A stretch of DNA of 64,000 nucleotides from Magnetospirillum sp. 15-1 (lineage in GTDB: Bacteria; Pseudomonadota; Alphaproteobacteria; Rhodospirillales; Magnetospirillaceae), in the NCBI RefSeq assembly GCF_900184795.1, contig NZ_FXXN01000026.1, forward strand, positions 502,064 to 566,063. Direction: 5' to 3'. How positions within the stretch are numbered: position 1 is the stretch's first letter; each line of letters starts with the position of its first letter. Positions 34,454 through 43,295 of this stretch are shown piece after piece. The notes beneath the pieces were generated by a model. That model was given only the letters and a program-made list of their open reading frames with translations, was not told the DNA's origin and made no database searches. A program made the position numbers and the translations under genes.

Positions 34454-35920
34454 CTACCCGCCCGCCAATGCGTCGAACAGCCTGACCCCATATCCCGTCG
34501 CCGACTCGGGGCACAGCGGATCGTCCTCGTCGGCGAATTCCCGGCCCGCCATGTCGATATGGGCCCAGGGCAGACCTTCGGGCACGAAATGCTCGAGGAA
34601 ACGGGCCGCGTCGTCGTTGTCGGGCACGTCGCCCCAGGCGCAGTGCCTGAGATCGGCGATGTCCGACTTGATATCCTCGTCGCAGGCCTTGGTCAGCGGC
34701 AGCCGCCACAGCGGCTCGTCCTCCGCCTTGGCATGCCTGAGCAGCCGCTGGGCCAGCGGATCGTCATTGGCGTAGAGACCGGCGTATTCAGCGTCGAGTA
34801 ATTCCTCGGTGGTGCCGGTCAGCGTCGCGATGTCCACCATGGCGGCGGGCTTGAGAGTCGCCGCCGCCCAGGCCAGGGCATCGGCCAGCACCAGACGGCC
34901 CTCGGCGTCGGTGTCGATCACCTCGACGCTCTGGCCCGAGAAGGACATGACCACGTCGCCGGGCCGCTGGGCCGAGCCCGACGGCATATTCTCGGCCAGG
35001 GCCAGCACGCCGCAGACATGGGCCTTGGCCTTGCGTCCCGCCACGGCGCGGATGGCGCCGGTCACCGCCGCAGCCCCGGCCATGTCGGCCTTCATGGCGT
35101 CCATGTCCTCGTCGTCGAATTTGATGGTGATGCCGCCGGTATCGAAGGTGATGCCCTTGCCCACCAGGACCAGCGGCCTGCCCTCCGCCCCCTTCCAGCG
35201 CAGCAGCACCAGCCGGGGCGGCCGGGCGCTGCCCTGTCCCACCGCCGCCAGCAGGTTGAGGCCCTGATCCCGGATGGCCGCCTCGTCCAGCACGGTGACC
35301 TCGACCCCCAGGGCGGTCAGCAGACGGGCCCGCTCGACGAAATCCTGCGGCCCCAGGGCGTTGCCCGGCTCGTCGGTGAGGTCGCGGGCCAGGAACACCC
35401 CCTGGGCCACCGCCTCGCGGGCCGCGAAAAGCCGCTCCGCCTCTTCCGGCTCGGCGCAGGCGATGACCACGCTTTCCAGCACCGGCTGGATATCGTCCTC
35501 GTCGTCGGGATCATATTTGGTGCGGTATTTGGACAGCGGGCGATAACCCTTGAGCCGCAGGCCATAGGCCAACTCCGCCACCTGATCGGGCGGCAGGTCG
35601 ACGAACACGGTGACCGCCTTGGCGCGGCTCTCGTCCAACTCGTCCAGCAGGGCACCGCCTATGCGGCGCAACTTCTTGGGTGTGAGCTTGCGCCCCTTGC
35701 CCAGCCCGAACACCACCAGGAGGTCGAGCGGCGGCCTGGGCGCCAGCAGCAGTTCCGTCTCCTCGGCATCGCCGTCGAAATCCAGGCGCTTCAGCGCCCT
35801 GGACAGGGACCCATCGCCGTCCAGGGCGGTAAAGGACGGCGTGGCGAGACGCCCCCGCCACAGCCCGACGGCGATGGCGCCGTCGGGCGTGGCGGGACGG
35901 GAGCGGAACGTGATGCGCAA
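34454..35920 (-). CDS. M17 leucyl aminopeptidase family protein (second copy)
   Basis: A 488-residue M17 peptidase. Metal and catalytic residues are kept: VGKGITFDTGGITIKFDDED followed by MKADMAGAAAV, and DTDAEGRLVLADALA (Asp replaces the usual Asn of NTDAEGR). The N-terminal domain is shorter and divergent. It follows the pepA-like gene by 3 bp as a tandem paralogue and removes N-terminal amino acids from peptides in the cytoplasm. Its preference may differ from PepA. Confidence 0.9.
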   Translation of the reverse strand: MRITFRSRPATPDGAIAVGLWRGRLATPSFTALDGDGSLSRALKRLDFDGDAEETELLLAPRPPLDLLVVFGLGKGRKLTPKKLRRIGGALLDELDESRAKAVTVFVDLPPDQVAELAYGLRLKGYRPLSKYRTKYDPDDEDDIQPVLESVVIACAEPEEAERLFAAREAVAQGVFLARDLTDEPGNALGPQDFVERARLLTALGVEVTVLDEAAIRDQGLNLLAAVGQGSARPPRLVLLRWKGAEGRPLVLVGKGITFDTGGITIKFDDEDMDAMKADMAGAAAVTGAIRAVAGRKAKAHVCGVLALAENMPSGSAQRPGDVVMSFSGQSVEVIDTDAEGRLVLADALAWAAATLKPAAMVDIATLTGTTEELLDAEYAGLYANDDPLAQRLLRHAKAEDEPLWRLPLTKACDEDIKSDIADLRHCAWGDVPDNDDAARFLEHFVPEGLPWAHIDMAGREFADEDDPLCPESATGYGVRLFDALAGG

Positions 35921-35923
35921 GGG

Positions 35924-37432
35924 CTACTTGCCCCCCTTCTCCTCGTAGAAATCGGCCACCAGCCGGTCCAGCAGGCGCACGCCGAAGGCGGTGGCGCCCT
36001 TCGGGCAGGTGGCGGCGTCCTTCTTGCTCCAGGCCATGCCGGCGATGTCCAGGTGGGCCCAGGCCACGTCGTTGGTGAAGCGCTTGAGGAACTGGGCGGC
36101 GGTGATGGAGCCGCCTTCCCGGCCGCCGACATTCTTCATGTCGGCGATGTCGGACTTGATCTGCTTGTCGTAGGACTCGCCCAGCGGCAGACGCCACAGC
36201 TTCTCGTCCACCGCCTTGCCGGCGGCGGTAAGCCTGTCGGCCAGCTTGTCGTCGCTGGACATCAGGCCGGCGTATTCATTGCCGAGGGCAATGATGATGG
36301 CGCCGGTCAGCGTGGCGAGATCGACCATGAACTTCGGCTTGAAGCGGTCCTGAGTGTACCAGAGGGCATCGGCCAGCACGAGACGGCCCTCGGCATCGGT
36401 GTTGATCACCTCGATGGTCTGGCCCGACATGGAAGTCACCACGTCGCCGGGGCGCTGGGCGGTGCCCGACGGCATGTTCTCCACCAGCCCGACCACGCCG
36501 ACGGCGTTGACACGCGCCTTGCGCCCGGCCAGCGCGGCCATGGCGCCGATCACCGCGCCGGCCCCCGCCATGTCCCATTTCATGTCCTCCATGCCGGCGC
36601 CCGGCTTGATGGAGATGCCGCCGGAATCGAAGGTGACGCCCTTGCCGACGAAGGCCACCGGCGCCTCGTCCTTCTTGGCGGCGTTGGACCAGCGCATGAC
36701 CACCAGCTTGGACTCGCGGTCCGAGCCCTGGCCGACGCCCAGCAGCGAGCCCATGCCCAGCTTCTTCATCTGCTTCTCGCCCAGCACCTCGACCTCGACG
36801 CCGAGGTCCTTGAGGCTCTCGGCCTTCTCGGCCAGGGATTCGGGGTGAATGACATTGGCGGGCTCGCTCACCACGTCGCGGGTCAGGAACACCGCGTCGG
36901 CCACCTTGTCCAGGGTGACGAAGGCGCCCTTGGCATCGGTCGCCGCGTCGGTCAGCAGGGTCAGCTTCTTCAAGGAGGGCTTATCCTCCTTCTTCTGCTT
37001 GGTCATGTACTTGTCGAAGCGGTACGAGCGCAGGCGGGCGCCCAGCGCCGCCTGGGCGGCGAACTCGGCCGGCGACAGCGGCGAACCGGGGATGACGTCC
37101 AGCGTCACCGCCACGTCGGCGTCGCCCGAAGTCTGCAACTGGCCGACCACGGTGCCGCCGAAGGCCTGCGCCGCCAGGGCGTCCAGATCCTTGGCCTTAC
37201 CCAGGCCGACCAGCAGCACGCGGGTCAATTCCAGCCCGGCGGGGGCGAGGATCAGCAGCGTCTGGCCCTTCTTGCCCTCGAAGCGGCCCGAGGCGGCGAT
37301 GGCGCGGCTGATGCCGCCCTTGGCCTGGGCGTCGAGCGCCTGGGCGGCGCCGGTCAGCACCTTGCCTTCAAGGATACCGACGGCGATGGCGCCGGTGGTG
37401 GGCTGCGACGGCTTGGAAAAGGCGATCTTCAT
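35924..37432 (-). CDS. pepA: Leucyl aminopeptidase PepA
   Basis: A 502-residue M17 aminopeptidase of normal length. VGKGVTFDSGGISIKPGAG, MKWDMAGAGAV and NTDAEGRLVLADALWYT carry the two-metal ligands and catalytic Lys/Arg. PepA degrades peptides and in some bacteria binds DNA. ATG 37432 is chosen over 37438 because a GAGG ribosome-binding site lies 6 nt upstream; the longer open frame upstream is a shadow. Confidence 0.95.
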   Translation of the reverse strand: MKIAFSKPSQPTTGAIAVGILEGKVLTGAAQALDAQAKGGISRAIAASGRFEGKKGQTLLILAPAGLELTRVLLVGLGKAKDLDALAAQAFGGTVVGQLQTSGDADVAVTLDVIPGSPLSPAEFAAQAALGARLRSYRFDKYMTKQKKEDKPSLKKLTLLTDAATDAKGAFVTLDKVADAVFLTRDVVSEPANVIHPESLAEKAESLKDLGVEVEVLGEKQMKKLGMGSLLGVGQGSDRESKLVVMRWSNAAKKDEAPVAFVGKGVTFDSGGISIKPGAGMEDMKWDMAGAGAVIGAMAALAGRKARVNAVGVVGLVENMPSGTAQRPGDVVTSMSGQTIEVINTDAEGRLVLADALWYTQDRFKPKFMVDLATLTGAIIIALGNEYAGLMSSDDKLADRLTAAGKAVDEKLWRLPLGESYDKQIKSDIADMKNVGGREGGSITAAQFLKRFTNDVAWAHLDIAGMAWSKKDAATCPKGATAFGVRLLDRLVADFYEEKGGK

Positions 37433-37545
37433 GGACATCCTCGCGGCTACGGACATTGGGATGGATTCACTTGTCCCAATGTAGCGCGCTGAGCCGGGAA
37501 GGAAAGGGGGTATGCCAAATTCAGGCGATCGGCGAACCGGATAAA

Positions 37546-38541
37546 CTAGACGTTTTCCGCCTGCCGCTCCGCCTCTTCCTCGGCCTCTTGCTCCATGTGC
37601 TCGATCTCGTCGGTCTTCAGGTGGTCGCCGGACATCAGCCAGACGACGCCGCCGGGCAGGGCGGTGGCCAGATTGCCCAGGCCGAACAGGATGGAGAGCA
37701 CCAGGGCCGAGTGGGCCTCGACGCCGATATAGCCGAAGGCGGCGACCATGGCCGTCTCGCGCAGGCCCCAGCCGGCGATGGAGATGGGAAGCGTCATGAT
37801 CAGGATCACCGGCGGCACCAGCACCAGGCAGTCGATGATGTCGATGCCGAGCCCCAGCCCCTTGCCCAGGCAGTAAACCTGCAGCGACAGATTCACGTGG
37901 CCGATGATCGCCACGATCAGGGTGGGACCGCCCCATTTGGCGCTGAAGAACAGCCGCCTCGTGTCGCCGGCCAGATGGTAGAGGCCGCGCACCACCCGCA
38001 TGTGATGCAGGCGCTGGGGCAGCCGGTCGAGCACCGACAGGAACAGGATGCCGAGAACACCCAGCACCGACAGGGCCGGAAACACCCACGAGCCGGGAAT
38101 ATTGGGGACCCGGGCCAGCAGCAACGGCTGGGTGGCGGTGACCAGCAACACGAGGCCCAGCACGGTGGCCACCCGCTCCAGCATCACCGAATTGACGCTG
38201 GCCGCCAGCGCCAGACCCGACCGGCGGGCCTTCCACATGCGCACCGCGTCGCCGCCCACCGCGCCGGGCAGCACGATGGAGAAGAAGATGCCGATGTAAT
38301 AGACGATGAAGGCCTGGACGGCGGTGAATGCCGCCTTCAGGGCACGCAGCACGATCCACCAGCGAAAGGCGCCGATGCCCACCTGGATCAGCCCGAGCAG
38401 CAGGGTGAAGACCAGCATGGTGGGATCAAGCGTCTTGGCCTGGGTCCAGGCGGACGCCAGATCGACCTTGGAAAACACGAACCAGATCAGTCCGATTGAA
38501 AGTCCCCCTTTGAGGACCCACGGCAACCAGCGCTTCACCAT
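37546..38541 (-). CDS. LPG-synthase/UPF0104-type flippase-like membrane protein
   Basis: A 331-residue protein with about eight transmembrane helices. IVLPGAVGGDAVRMWKARRS and SIAGWGLRETAMVAAFGYIG are hallmarks of the lysylphosphatidylglycerol-synthase TM (PF03706) family, which includes AglD-like proteins and lipid flippase-like domains without the aminoacyl transferase part. The C-terminal tail is strongly acidic. It is divergent from the Na/Pi cotransporter; a Pho box reads toward this gene. Confidence 0.85.
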   Translation of the reverse strand: MVKRWLPWVLKGGLSIGLIWFVFSKVDLASAWTQAKTLDPTMLVFTLLLGLIQVGIGAFRWWIVLRALKAAFTAVQAFIVYYIGIFFSIVLPGAVGGDAVRMWKARRSGLALAASVNSVMLERVATVLGLVLLVTATQPLLLARVPNIPGSWVFPALSVLGVLGILFLSVLDRLPQRLHHMRVVRGLYHLAGDTRRLFFSAKWGGPTLIVAIIGHVNLSLQVYCLGKGLGLGIDIIDCLVLVPPVILIMTLPISIAGWGLRETAMVAAFGYIGVEAHSALVLSILFGLGNLATALPGGVVWLMSGDHLKTDEIEHMEQEAEEEAERQAENV

Positions 38542-38660
38542 ATGTCTCGAAATCCATCAGGACGAGAGGCGGGAAGCTTTACCACATTCGGCGGGAATGT
38601 GAATACGGCCGATGCGGGAAGCCCGCTCTCGCGCCCATACCCGCCCTACATCCAAAATAT

Positions 38661-38677
38661 GATATCGATGCGATATC
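38661..38677. promoter_or_regulatory. Inverted repeat GATATCG-ATG-CGATATC
   Basis: Perfect 7-bp inverted repeat with a 3-bp spacer between the flippase-like and Na/Pi cotransporter genes, next to the Pho box. Possible second operator. Confidence 0.35.
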
Positions 38678-38693
38678 GTTTTGTCGTATAAAT

Positions 38694-38711
38694 ATGACAG
38701 TTTTATGACAA
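38694..38711 (-). promoter_or_regulatory. Pho box (PhoB binding site)
   Basis: On the minus strand TTGTCATAAAACTGTCAT matches the PhoB consensus: two CTGTCAT-type heptamers 11 bp apart with an A-rich spacer. It lies between a Na/Pi cotransporter and a flippase-like gene. Its orientation points to the flippase-like gene, but it could serve both. Confidence 0.7.
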
Positions 38712-38735
38712 AGAGACCCGCGGGAGGCGCCGGCG

Positions 38736-40388
38736 ATGTCCGAGATACTGATCCTCGTCAACCTTCTGGGAGCCGCCGCCCTGCTGCTGTGGGGGCTGCG
38801 CATGGTCGGAACCGGAATGACCCGGGCCTTCGGCTCGCAGTTGCGGCGCGGAATCGCCCTGGCTTCCAACGACCGGGTCAGGGCGATGTTCGCCGGGCTG
38901 GGGGTGACCCTGGCGCTGCAAAGCAGCACCGCCACCTGCCTGATGACCGCCTCGTTCGCCGGGCGCGGCCTGATGAGCACCGCCATGGCCCAGTCGGTCA
39001 TGCTGGGGGCCAATGTGGGCACCAGCCTGATCGCCAAGCTGCTGACCTTCAATGTGGCGCCGCTATCGGCCTTTCTGGTGCTGGCCGGCGTCATCCTGTT
39101 CCGCTCGGGCGAGGGACGGCGGCGCCATCTGGCCCGCATCGCCATCGGTCTGGGCCTGATGCTGCTGGCGCTGCATCTTCTGGACGGCGCGTCGGAGCCC
39201 ATCCGCGAATCGGCCCGACTGCGCCGGGTGCTGCACGACCTGGACGGAATCTGGCTGGCCGGGCTGGTGGTCGCCGCCCTCCTGGCCATGATGGCCCATT
39301 CCAGCGTCGCCTCCATCCTGCTGATCCTGCCGCTGGCGGCCAAGGGCGCCTTTGGCCTGCCCTTCGGCATCGCCCTGATCCTGGGCGCCAATCTGGGCAG
39401 TGCCCTGGCCCCGGCGCTGGAGGCCGGCCACGACAAGCCGGCGGCGCAGCGGATTCCGCTGGGCAACCTGCTGCTCCGCGCCACCGGCTGCCTTCTGGTG
39501 CTGCCGTGGCTCGACACCAGCGCCGACCTGCTGCGCCACCTGGGCGACGATCCGGCCACCCGGCTGATGAATTTCCACATCGTCTTCAATCTGGCCCTGG
39601 CGGTGCTGTTCCTGCCTCTGGTCGGCCCCATGGGAAGGCTGCTGACCCGGCTGCGGCCCGACGAAACCGCCGCAGAGGACCCCAAGCGGCCGCGCTACCT
39701 GGATGAAACGGCGCTGGACATTCCCGCCGTCGCCATCAGCGCGGCAACGCGCGAGACGCTACGCATCGGCGACACAGTCGATGGCATGCTCCGCCTCAGC
39801 CTGGACGCCCTGCGTTCCAATGACCCGAAACCACTGGCCGAGATCGGACGGCGCGACGATGTGGTCGACGCCCTGCACGAAGCGGTGAAGCTGTATCTCA
39901 GCCGGCTGCCCAATGACGACCTGGACGCGGCGGAGCGGATTCGCAGCAGCGACATCATGACCTTCGCAATCAACCTGGAGCACATCGGCGACATCATAGA
40001 CATCAACCTGAAGGATCTGGCGGAGCGCAAGATCAAGAACCACCTGTCGTTCTCCCCCGAGGGCTTCGCCGATATCGACGCCATGTTCGTCCAGACCCTG
40101 GCCAAGCTGCGGCTGGCCATGAGCGTTTTCGTCTCGGGCGATGCCAAGCTCGCCCGGCAACTGGTGGAAGACAAGGTGGAGCTGCGGGCGCTGGAGCGTA
40201 ACGCCACCGAAGCCCATCTGGCCCGCATCCGCGACGGCCGCAAGGAGAGTATCGAAACCAGCGCGCTGCATCTCGACATCCTGCGCGACCTCAAGCGGAT
40301 CAACGCCCATATCCTGTCGGTGGCCTATCCCATCCTGGAACAGCGGGGCGAATTGGAGGAAACCCGCTTGCGGCCCCAACTGCAGTAA
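38736..40388 (+). CDS. Na/Pi cotransporter family protein with PhoU domain
   Basis: A 550-residue inner-membrane protein. The two Na/Pi repeats carry LALQSSTATCLM and MMAHSSVASILL, the QSS-type motifs of the NptA family. Residues ~340-545 form a cytoplasmic PhoU-like helical domain with repeated EIGRRDDVVDALHEAVK and ERNATEAHLARI segments. It takes up phosphate with sodium or exports it, depending on species. It is preceded by a Pho box, which supports phosphate-starvation control. Confidence 0.92.
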   Translation: MSEILILVNLLGAAALLLWGLRMVGTGMTRAFGSQLRRGIALASNDRVRAMFAGLGVTLALQSSTATCLMTASFAGRGLMSTAMAQSVMLGANVGTSLIAKLLTFNVAPLSAFLVLAGVILFRSGEGRRRHLARIAIGLGLMLLALHLLDGASEPIRESARLRRVLHDLDGIWLAGLVVAALLAMMAHSSVASILLILPLAAKGAFGLPFGIALILGANLGSALAPALEAGHDKPAAQRIPLGNLLLRATGCLLVLPWLDTSADLLRHLGDDPATRLMNFHIVFNLALAVLFLPLVGPMGRLLTRLRPDETAAEDPKRPRYLDETALDIPAVAISAATRETLRIGDTVDGMLRLSLDALRSNDPKPLAEIGRRDDVVDALHEAVKLYLSRLPNDDLDAAERIRSSDIMTFAINLEHIGDIIDINLKDLAERKIKNHLSFSPEGFADIDAMFVQTLAKLRLAMSVFVSGDAKLARQLVEDKVELRALERNATEAHLARIRDGRKESIETSALHLDILRDLKRINAHILSVAYPILEQRGELEETRLRPQLQ

Positions 40389-40459
40389 TAGCCGCCGCCG
40401 CAATGGGCTTGTCAGCAAGACGGTGGTATACAGCATCATCCGCTCAATGAGGTGTCCCC

Positions 40460-40765
40460 ATGGTCCGCCGCCTGCTCGTCATCTCGTTCGTCCTGTCCGT
40501 CGCCGCGCATCCGGCGCTGGCCTGGTCCACCTCCTCGGTCCCGTCCGGCATCCCCTCCGGGCGCGAACTCGCCGAACCCGACGAACGGGTCGAGGCGATG
40601 ACCGGCCGCTCCGAGGATGGCAGCCCCAACCGCGGGCGCGCCTCGGACGGCCGCGCCGATCATGGCGGGTGGTCGTTTTCCCTGACTCCGGGGGCCGGCG
40701 GTTCTTCCTTCGGCGACGCCCCCCGCGTCAACGGCCTGTCTCCCGATCGTCCCGGCCGGTACTGA
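40460..40765 (+). CDS. Small secreted hypothetical protein
   Basis: A 101-residue protein with a signal peptide (RLLVISFVLSVAAHPALA). The mature part is Gly/Ser/Arg-rich and probably disordered (RSEDGSPNRGRASDGRADHG). A GAGGT ribosome-binding site precedes the ATG. It ends 7 bp from the convergent radical SAM gene. Family unknown. Confidence 0.6.
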   Translation: MVRRLLVISFVLSVAAHPALAWSTSSVPSGIPSGRELAEPDERVEAMTGRSEDGSPNRGRASDGRADHGGWSFSLTPGAGGSSFGDAPRVNGLSPDRPGRY

Positions 40766-40772
40766 ACAGGCT

Positions 40773-41861
40773 TCAGCGCTCGAACCTGACCGGCTGCCGC
40801 TTGCGCCCCCAGGTGCCGGGCCGGGCCTCGAAGCGGCCGGGCAGAAGGGTGCCGCAGGCGCGGCAATGCCCCTCCGGGGTCAGCGCCCAGGTGGACAGTT
40901 CGTACCAGTCCCGCCCGATCAGCAGGGCGCCGCAGCCGGAACAATAGGTTCCGCCGCCCGCCGGATCGTGGACGTTGCCGGTATAGACATAGCGCAGGCC
41001 GTTCTTCATGGCGATGTCGCGCGCCCGGGTCAGGGTGGCCGGCGGCGTGTTGTCCTTGTCGCGCATCTTCCAGTCGGGATGGAAGGCGGAGAAGTGCAGC
41101 GGCACGTCGGGACCGAGCGCCGCCATCATCCACCGGCTCTGGGCGTCGATCTCCTCCGGTGAGTCGTTCTCGCCGGGGATCAGGAGGGTGGTGACCTCGA
41201 ACCACACGCCGGTTTGGTGCCTGAGATAGACCAGGGTGTCCTTCACCGCCTCCAGATGGGCGCCGCACAGGCGGTGGTAGAAGTCCTCGGTGAAGGCCTT
41301 CAGATCCACATTGGCGGCGTCCATGTGGGCGTAGAACTCGGCCCTCGCCTCGGGCTTGATGTAGCCCGCCGTCACCGCCACCGTCTTCAGCCCGCGCGCG
41401 TGGCAGGCCTTGGCCACGTCCACGGCGTATTCCAGGAAAATGACCGGATCGTTGTAGGTGAAGGCCACCGAGCGGCAGCCCAGCTCCACCGCCGCCCGTG
41501 CGATCATGTCGGGATCGGCGGCATCGTTCAGCTTGTCGATCTCACGCGCCTTGGAGATGTCCCAGTTCTGGCAGAATTTGCAGGTCAGATTGCAGCCCGC
41601 CGTGCCGAACGACAGGACCGGCGTGCCGGGCAGGAAATGGTTGAGCGGCTTCTTCTCGATGGGATCGACGCAGAACCCCGATGAGCGGCCATAGGTGGTC
41701 AGCATCATCTTGCCGCCGTCATTGGCGCGCACGAAGCACAGGCCGCGCTGCCCGTCGTTCAGCCTGCACTCGCGCGGGCAGACGTCGCACTGCACCCGCC
41801 CGTCCTCGAGGGTATGCCAGTAGCGTCCGGGAAAATGCGAACCCTGGATGGCGTCGTTCAT
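40773..41861 (-). CDS. amrS: AmmeMemoRadiSam system radical SAM enzyme
   Basis: A 362-residue enzyme. The [4Fe-4S] motif is in SFGTAGCNLTCKFCQNWDIS. The N-terminus has CDVCPRECRLNDGQRGLC and the C-terminus a zinc-ribbon-like set (CSGCGALL, CRACGTLLPG). SAM cleavage at the cluster should make a 5'-deoxyadenosyl radical for an unknown modification. It is divergent from the fused Memo-AMMECR1 gene across only 48 bp, which completes the three-part AmmeMemoRadiSam set. Start ATG 41861 precedes the Cys-rich region. Confidence 0.92.
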   Translation of the reverse strand: MNDAIQGSHFPGRYWHTLEDGRVQCDVCPRECRLNDGQRGLCFVRANDGGKMMLTTYGRSSGFCVDPIEKKPLNHFLPGTPVLSFGTAGCNLTCKFCQNWDISKAREIDKLNDAADPDMIARAAVELGCRSVAFTYNDPVIFLEYAVDVAKACHARGLKTVAVTAGYIKPEARAEFYAHMDAANVDLKAFTEDFYHRLCGAHLEAVKDTLVYLRHQTGVWFEVTTLLIPGENDSPEEIDAQSRWMMAALGPDVPLHFSAFHPDWKMRDKDNTPPATLTRARDIAMKNGLRYVYTGNVHDPAGGGTYCSGCGALLIGRDWYELSTWALTPEGHCRACGTLLPGRFEARPGTWGRKRQPVRFER

Positions 41862-41909
41862 GGGGGAAGAGTACCATATCGTCATCACATTTTCGCGCCC
41901 GAGGTCGCC

Positions 41910-43295
41910 ATGACCGCCATTCGCCCCACCGCCGTGGCCGGACAGTTCTATCCCGCCGATTTCGCCGAGGCCAACCGGCAGCTTACCGCCTTTCTCGACG
42001 GTGCCGTTGCCGCGCCCTGCGCCGGGCGGCGGCCCAAGGCGCTGATCGCGCCCCATGCCGGCTGGGTCTATTCCGGCCCGGTGGCGGCCGGCGCCTATGC
42101 CCTCGTGAAGCCCTTCCGGGGCAGCTATGCCCGCGTGGTGCTGCTGGGCCCCAGCCACCGGGTGGCTTTCCAGGGTATGGCGCTGTCCTCGGCCGACCAC
42201 TGGGCCTCGCCGCTGGGCGCCGTCGCGCTGGACAAGGACTGGTCGCGTCTGGCGGGCGTGCCCGGCGTGGGCGTGCTGGATCAGGCCCATGCGCAGGAGC
42301 ATTCCCTGGAGGTGCACGTTCCCTTCCTGCAGGCCACCCTCGGCCAGTTCACCCTGCTGCCGGTGGTGATCGGCGACGCCTCGCCCGACATGGTGGCCGG
42401 GCTGCTGGACGCCCTGTGGGGCGGGCCGGAGACCCTGATCGTCGTCTCCACCGACCTCTCCCACTATCTGCCCTACGAGCAATGCCGCAGCACCGACGGC
42501 GCCACCGTCGCCGCCATCGAGCACATGAACCCCGCCGCCATCGCCCGCGAGGGAGCCTGCGGCCGCATTCCGGTGGGTGGCCTGCTGACCGTGGCCAAAC
42601 GCAAGGGCCTGGAGATCGTAACGCTTGACGTGCGCAATTCCGGCGATACCGCCGGGCCGAGGGACCGGGTGGTGGGCTACGGCTCCTGGGCGCTGTTCGA
42701 GACGGAGGAGACCATGGACGGGCAGACCGACGCCATCAAAGCCGCGGGTTCCACTTTGGTGGACCTGGCCTGGGCCTCCATCCGTCACGGGCTGGAGACC
42801 GGCGCCCCCGCCGCGCCGCCTCCCGATACGTCCGAGGGGCGCCCCGGCGTCCTGGGCCGGCCCGGCGCGGTGTTCGTGACGCTGACCCGCCACGGCAATC
42901 TGCGCGGTTGCATCGGTTCGGTGATCGCCTGGCGTCCCCTGGCCGAGGACGTGGTGGACAACGCCTTCAAATCGGCCTTCAAGGACCCGCGCTTCCCGCC
43001 GCTCAGGCCCGAGGAGATGGACGGCCTCACCCTTTCGCTCTCGGTGCTGACGCCTCCAATCCCCATGGCCTTCCAGGACCAGGAGCACATGCTGGCACAG
43101 CTTCGCCCCCGTGTGGACGGGCTGATCATCGAGGACGGCGGGCGGCGCGCCCTGTTCCTGCCCTCGGTGTGGGAGCAATTGCCCGACAAGCACCAGTTCC
43201 TCGCCCATCTCAAGGCCAAGGCCGGCATGGCCGCCGATCACTGGTCGCCCGGCTTCAAGGCCTCGCGCTTCCAGGCGGTGGAGATCGGCAAGTGA
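41910..43295 (+). CDS. Fused Memo-like (AmrB) and AMMECR1 (AmrA) protein
   Basis: A 461-residue two-domain protein. Residues 1-265 are the Memo/AmmeMemoRadiSam-B domain (RPTAVAGQFYPADFAEANRQ; LIAPHAGWVYSG; EHSLEVHVPFLQ; VVSTDLSHYLPY), with His and Asp residues matching the non-haem extradiol dioxygenase-like site. Residues ~285-461 are AMMECR1 with the hallmark LRGCIGS. These domains are often separate genes; here they are one polypeptide, divergent from the radical SAM partner. The system's reaction is unknown. A GAGGT ribosome-binding site precedes ATG 41910. Confidence 0.92.
   Translation: MTAIRPTAVAGQFYPADFAEANRQLTAFLDGAVAAPCAGRRPKALIAPHAGWVYSGPVAAGAYALVKPFRGSYARVVLLGPSHRVAFQGMALSSADHWASPLGAVALDKDWSRLAGVPGVGVLDQAHAQEHSLEVHVPFLQATLGQFTLLPVVIGDASPDMVAGLLDALWGGPETLIVVSTDLSHYLPYEQCRSTDGATVAAIEHMNPAAIAREGACGRIPVGGLLTVAKRKGLEIVTLDVRNSGDTAGPRDRVVGYGSWALFETEETMDGQTDAIKAAGSTLVDLAWASIRHGLETGAPAAPPPDTSEGRPGVLGRPGAVFVTLTRHGNLRGCIGSVIAWRPLAEDVVDNAFKSAFKDPRFPPLRPEEMDGLTLSLSVLTPPIPMAFQDQEHMLAQLRPRVDGLIIEDGGRRALFLPSVWEQLPDKHQFLAHLKAKAGMAADHWSPGFKASRFQAVEIGK

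Noticed and set aside
35018..37492. An 824-residue plus-strand frame opposite the aminopeptidases
   Set aside because: Antisense shadow of two clearly recognised M17 genes.
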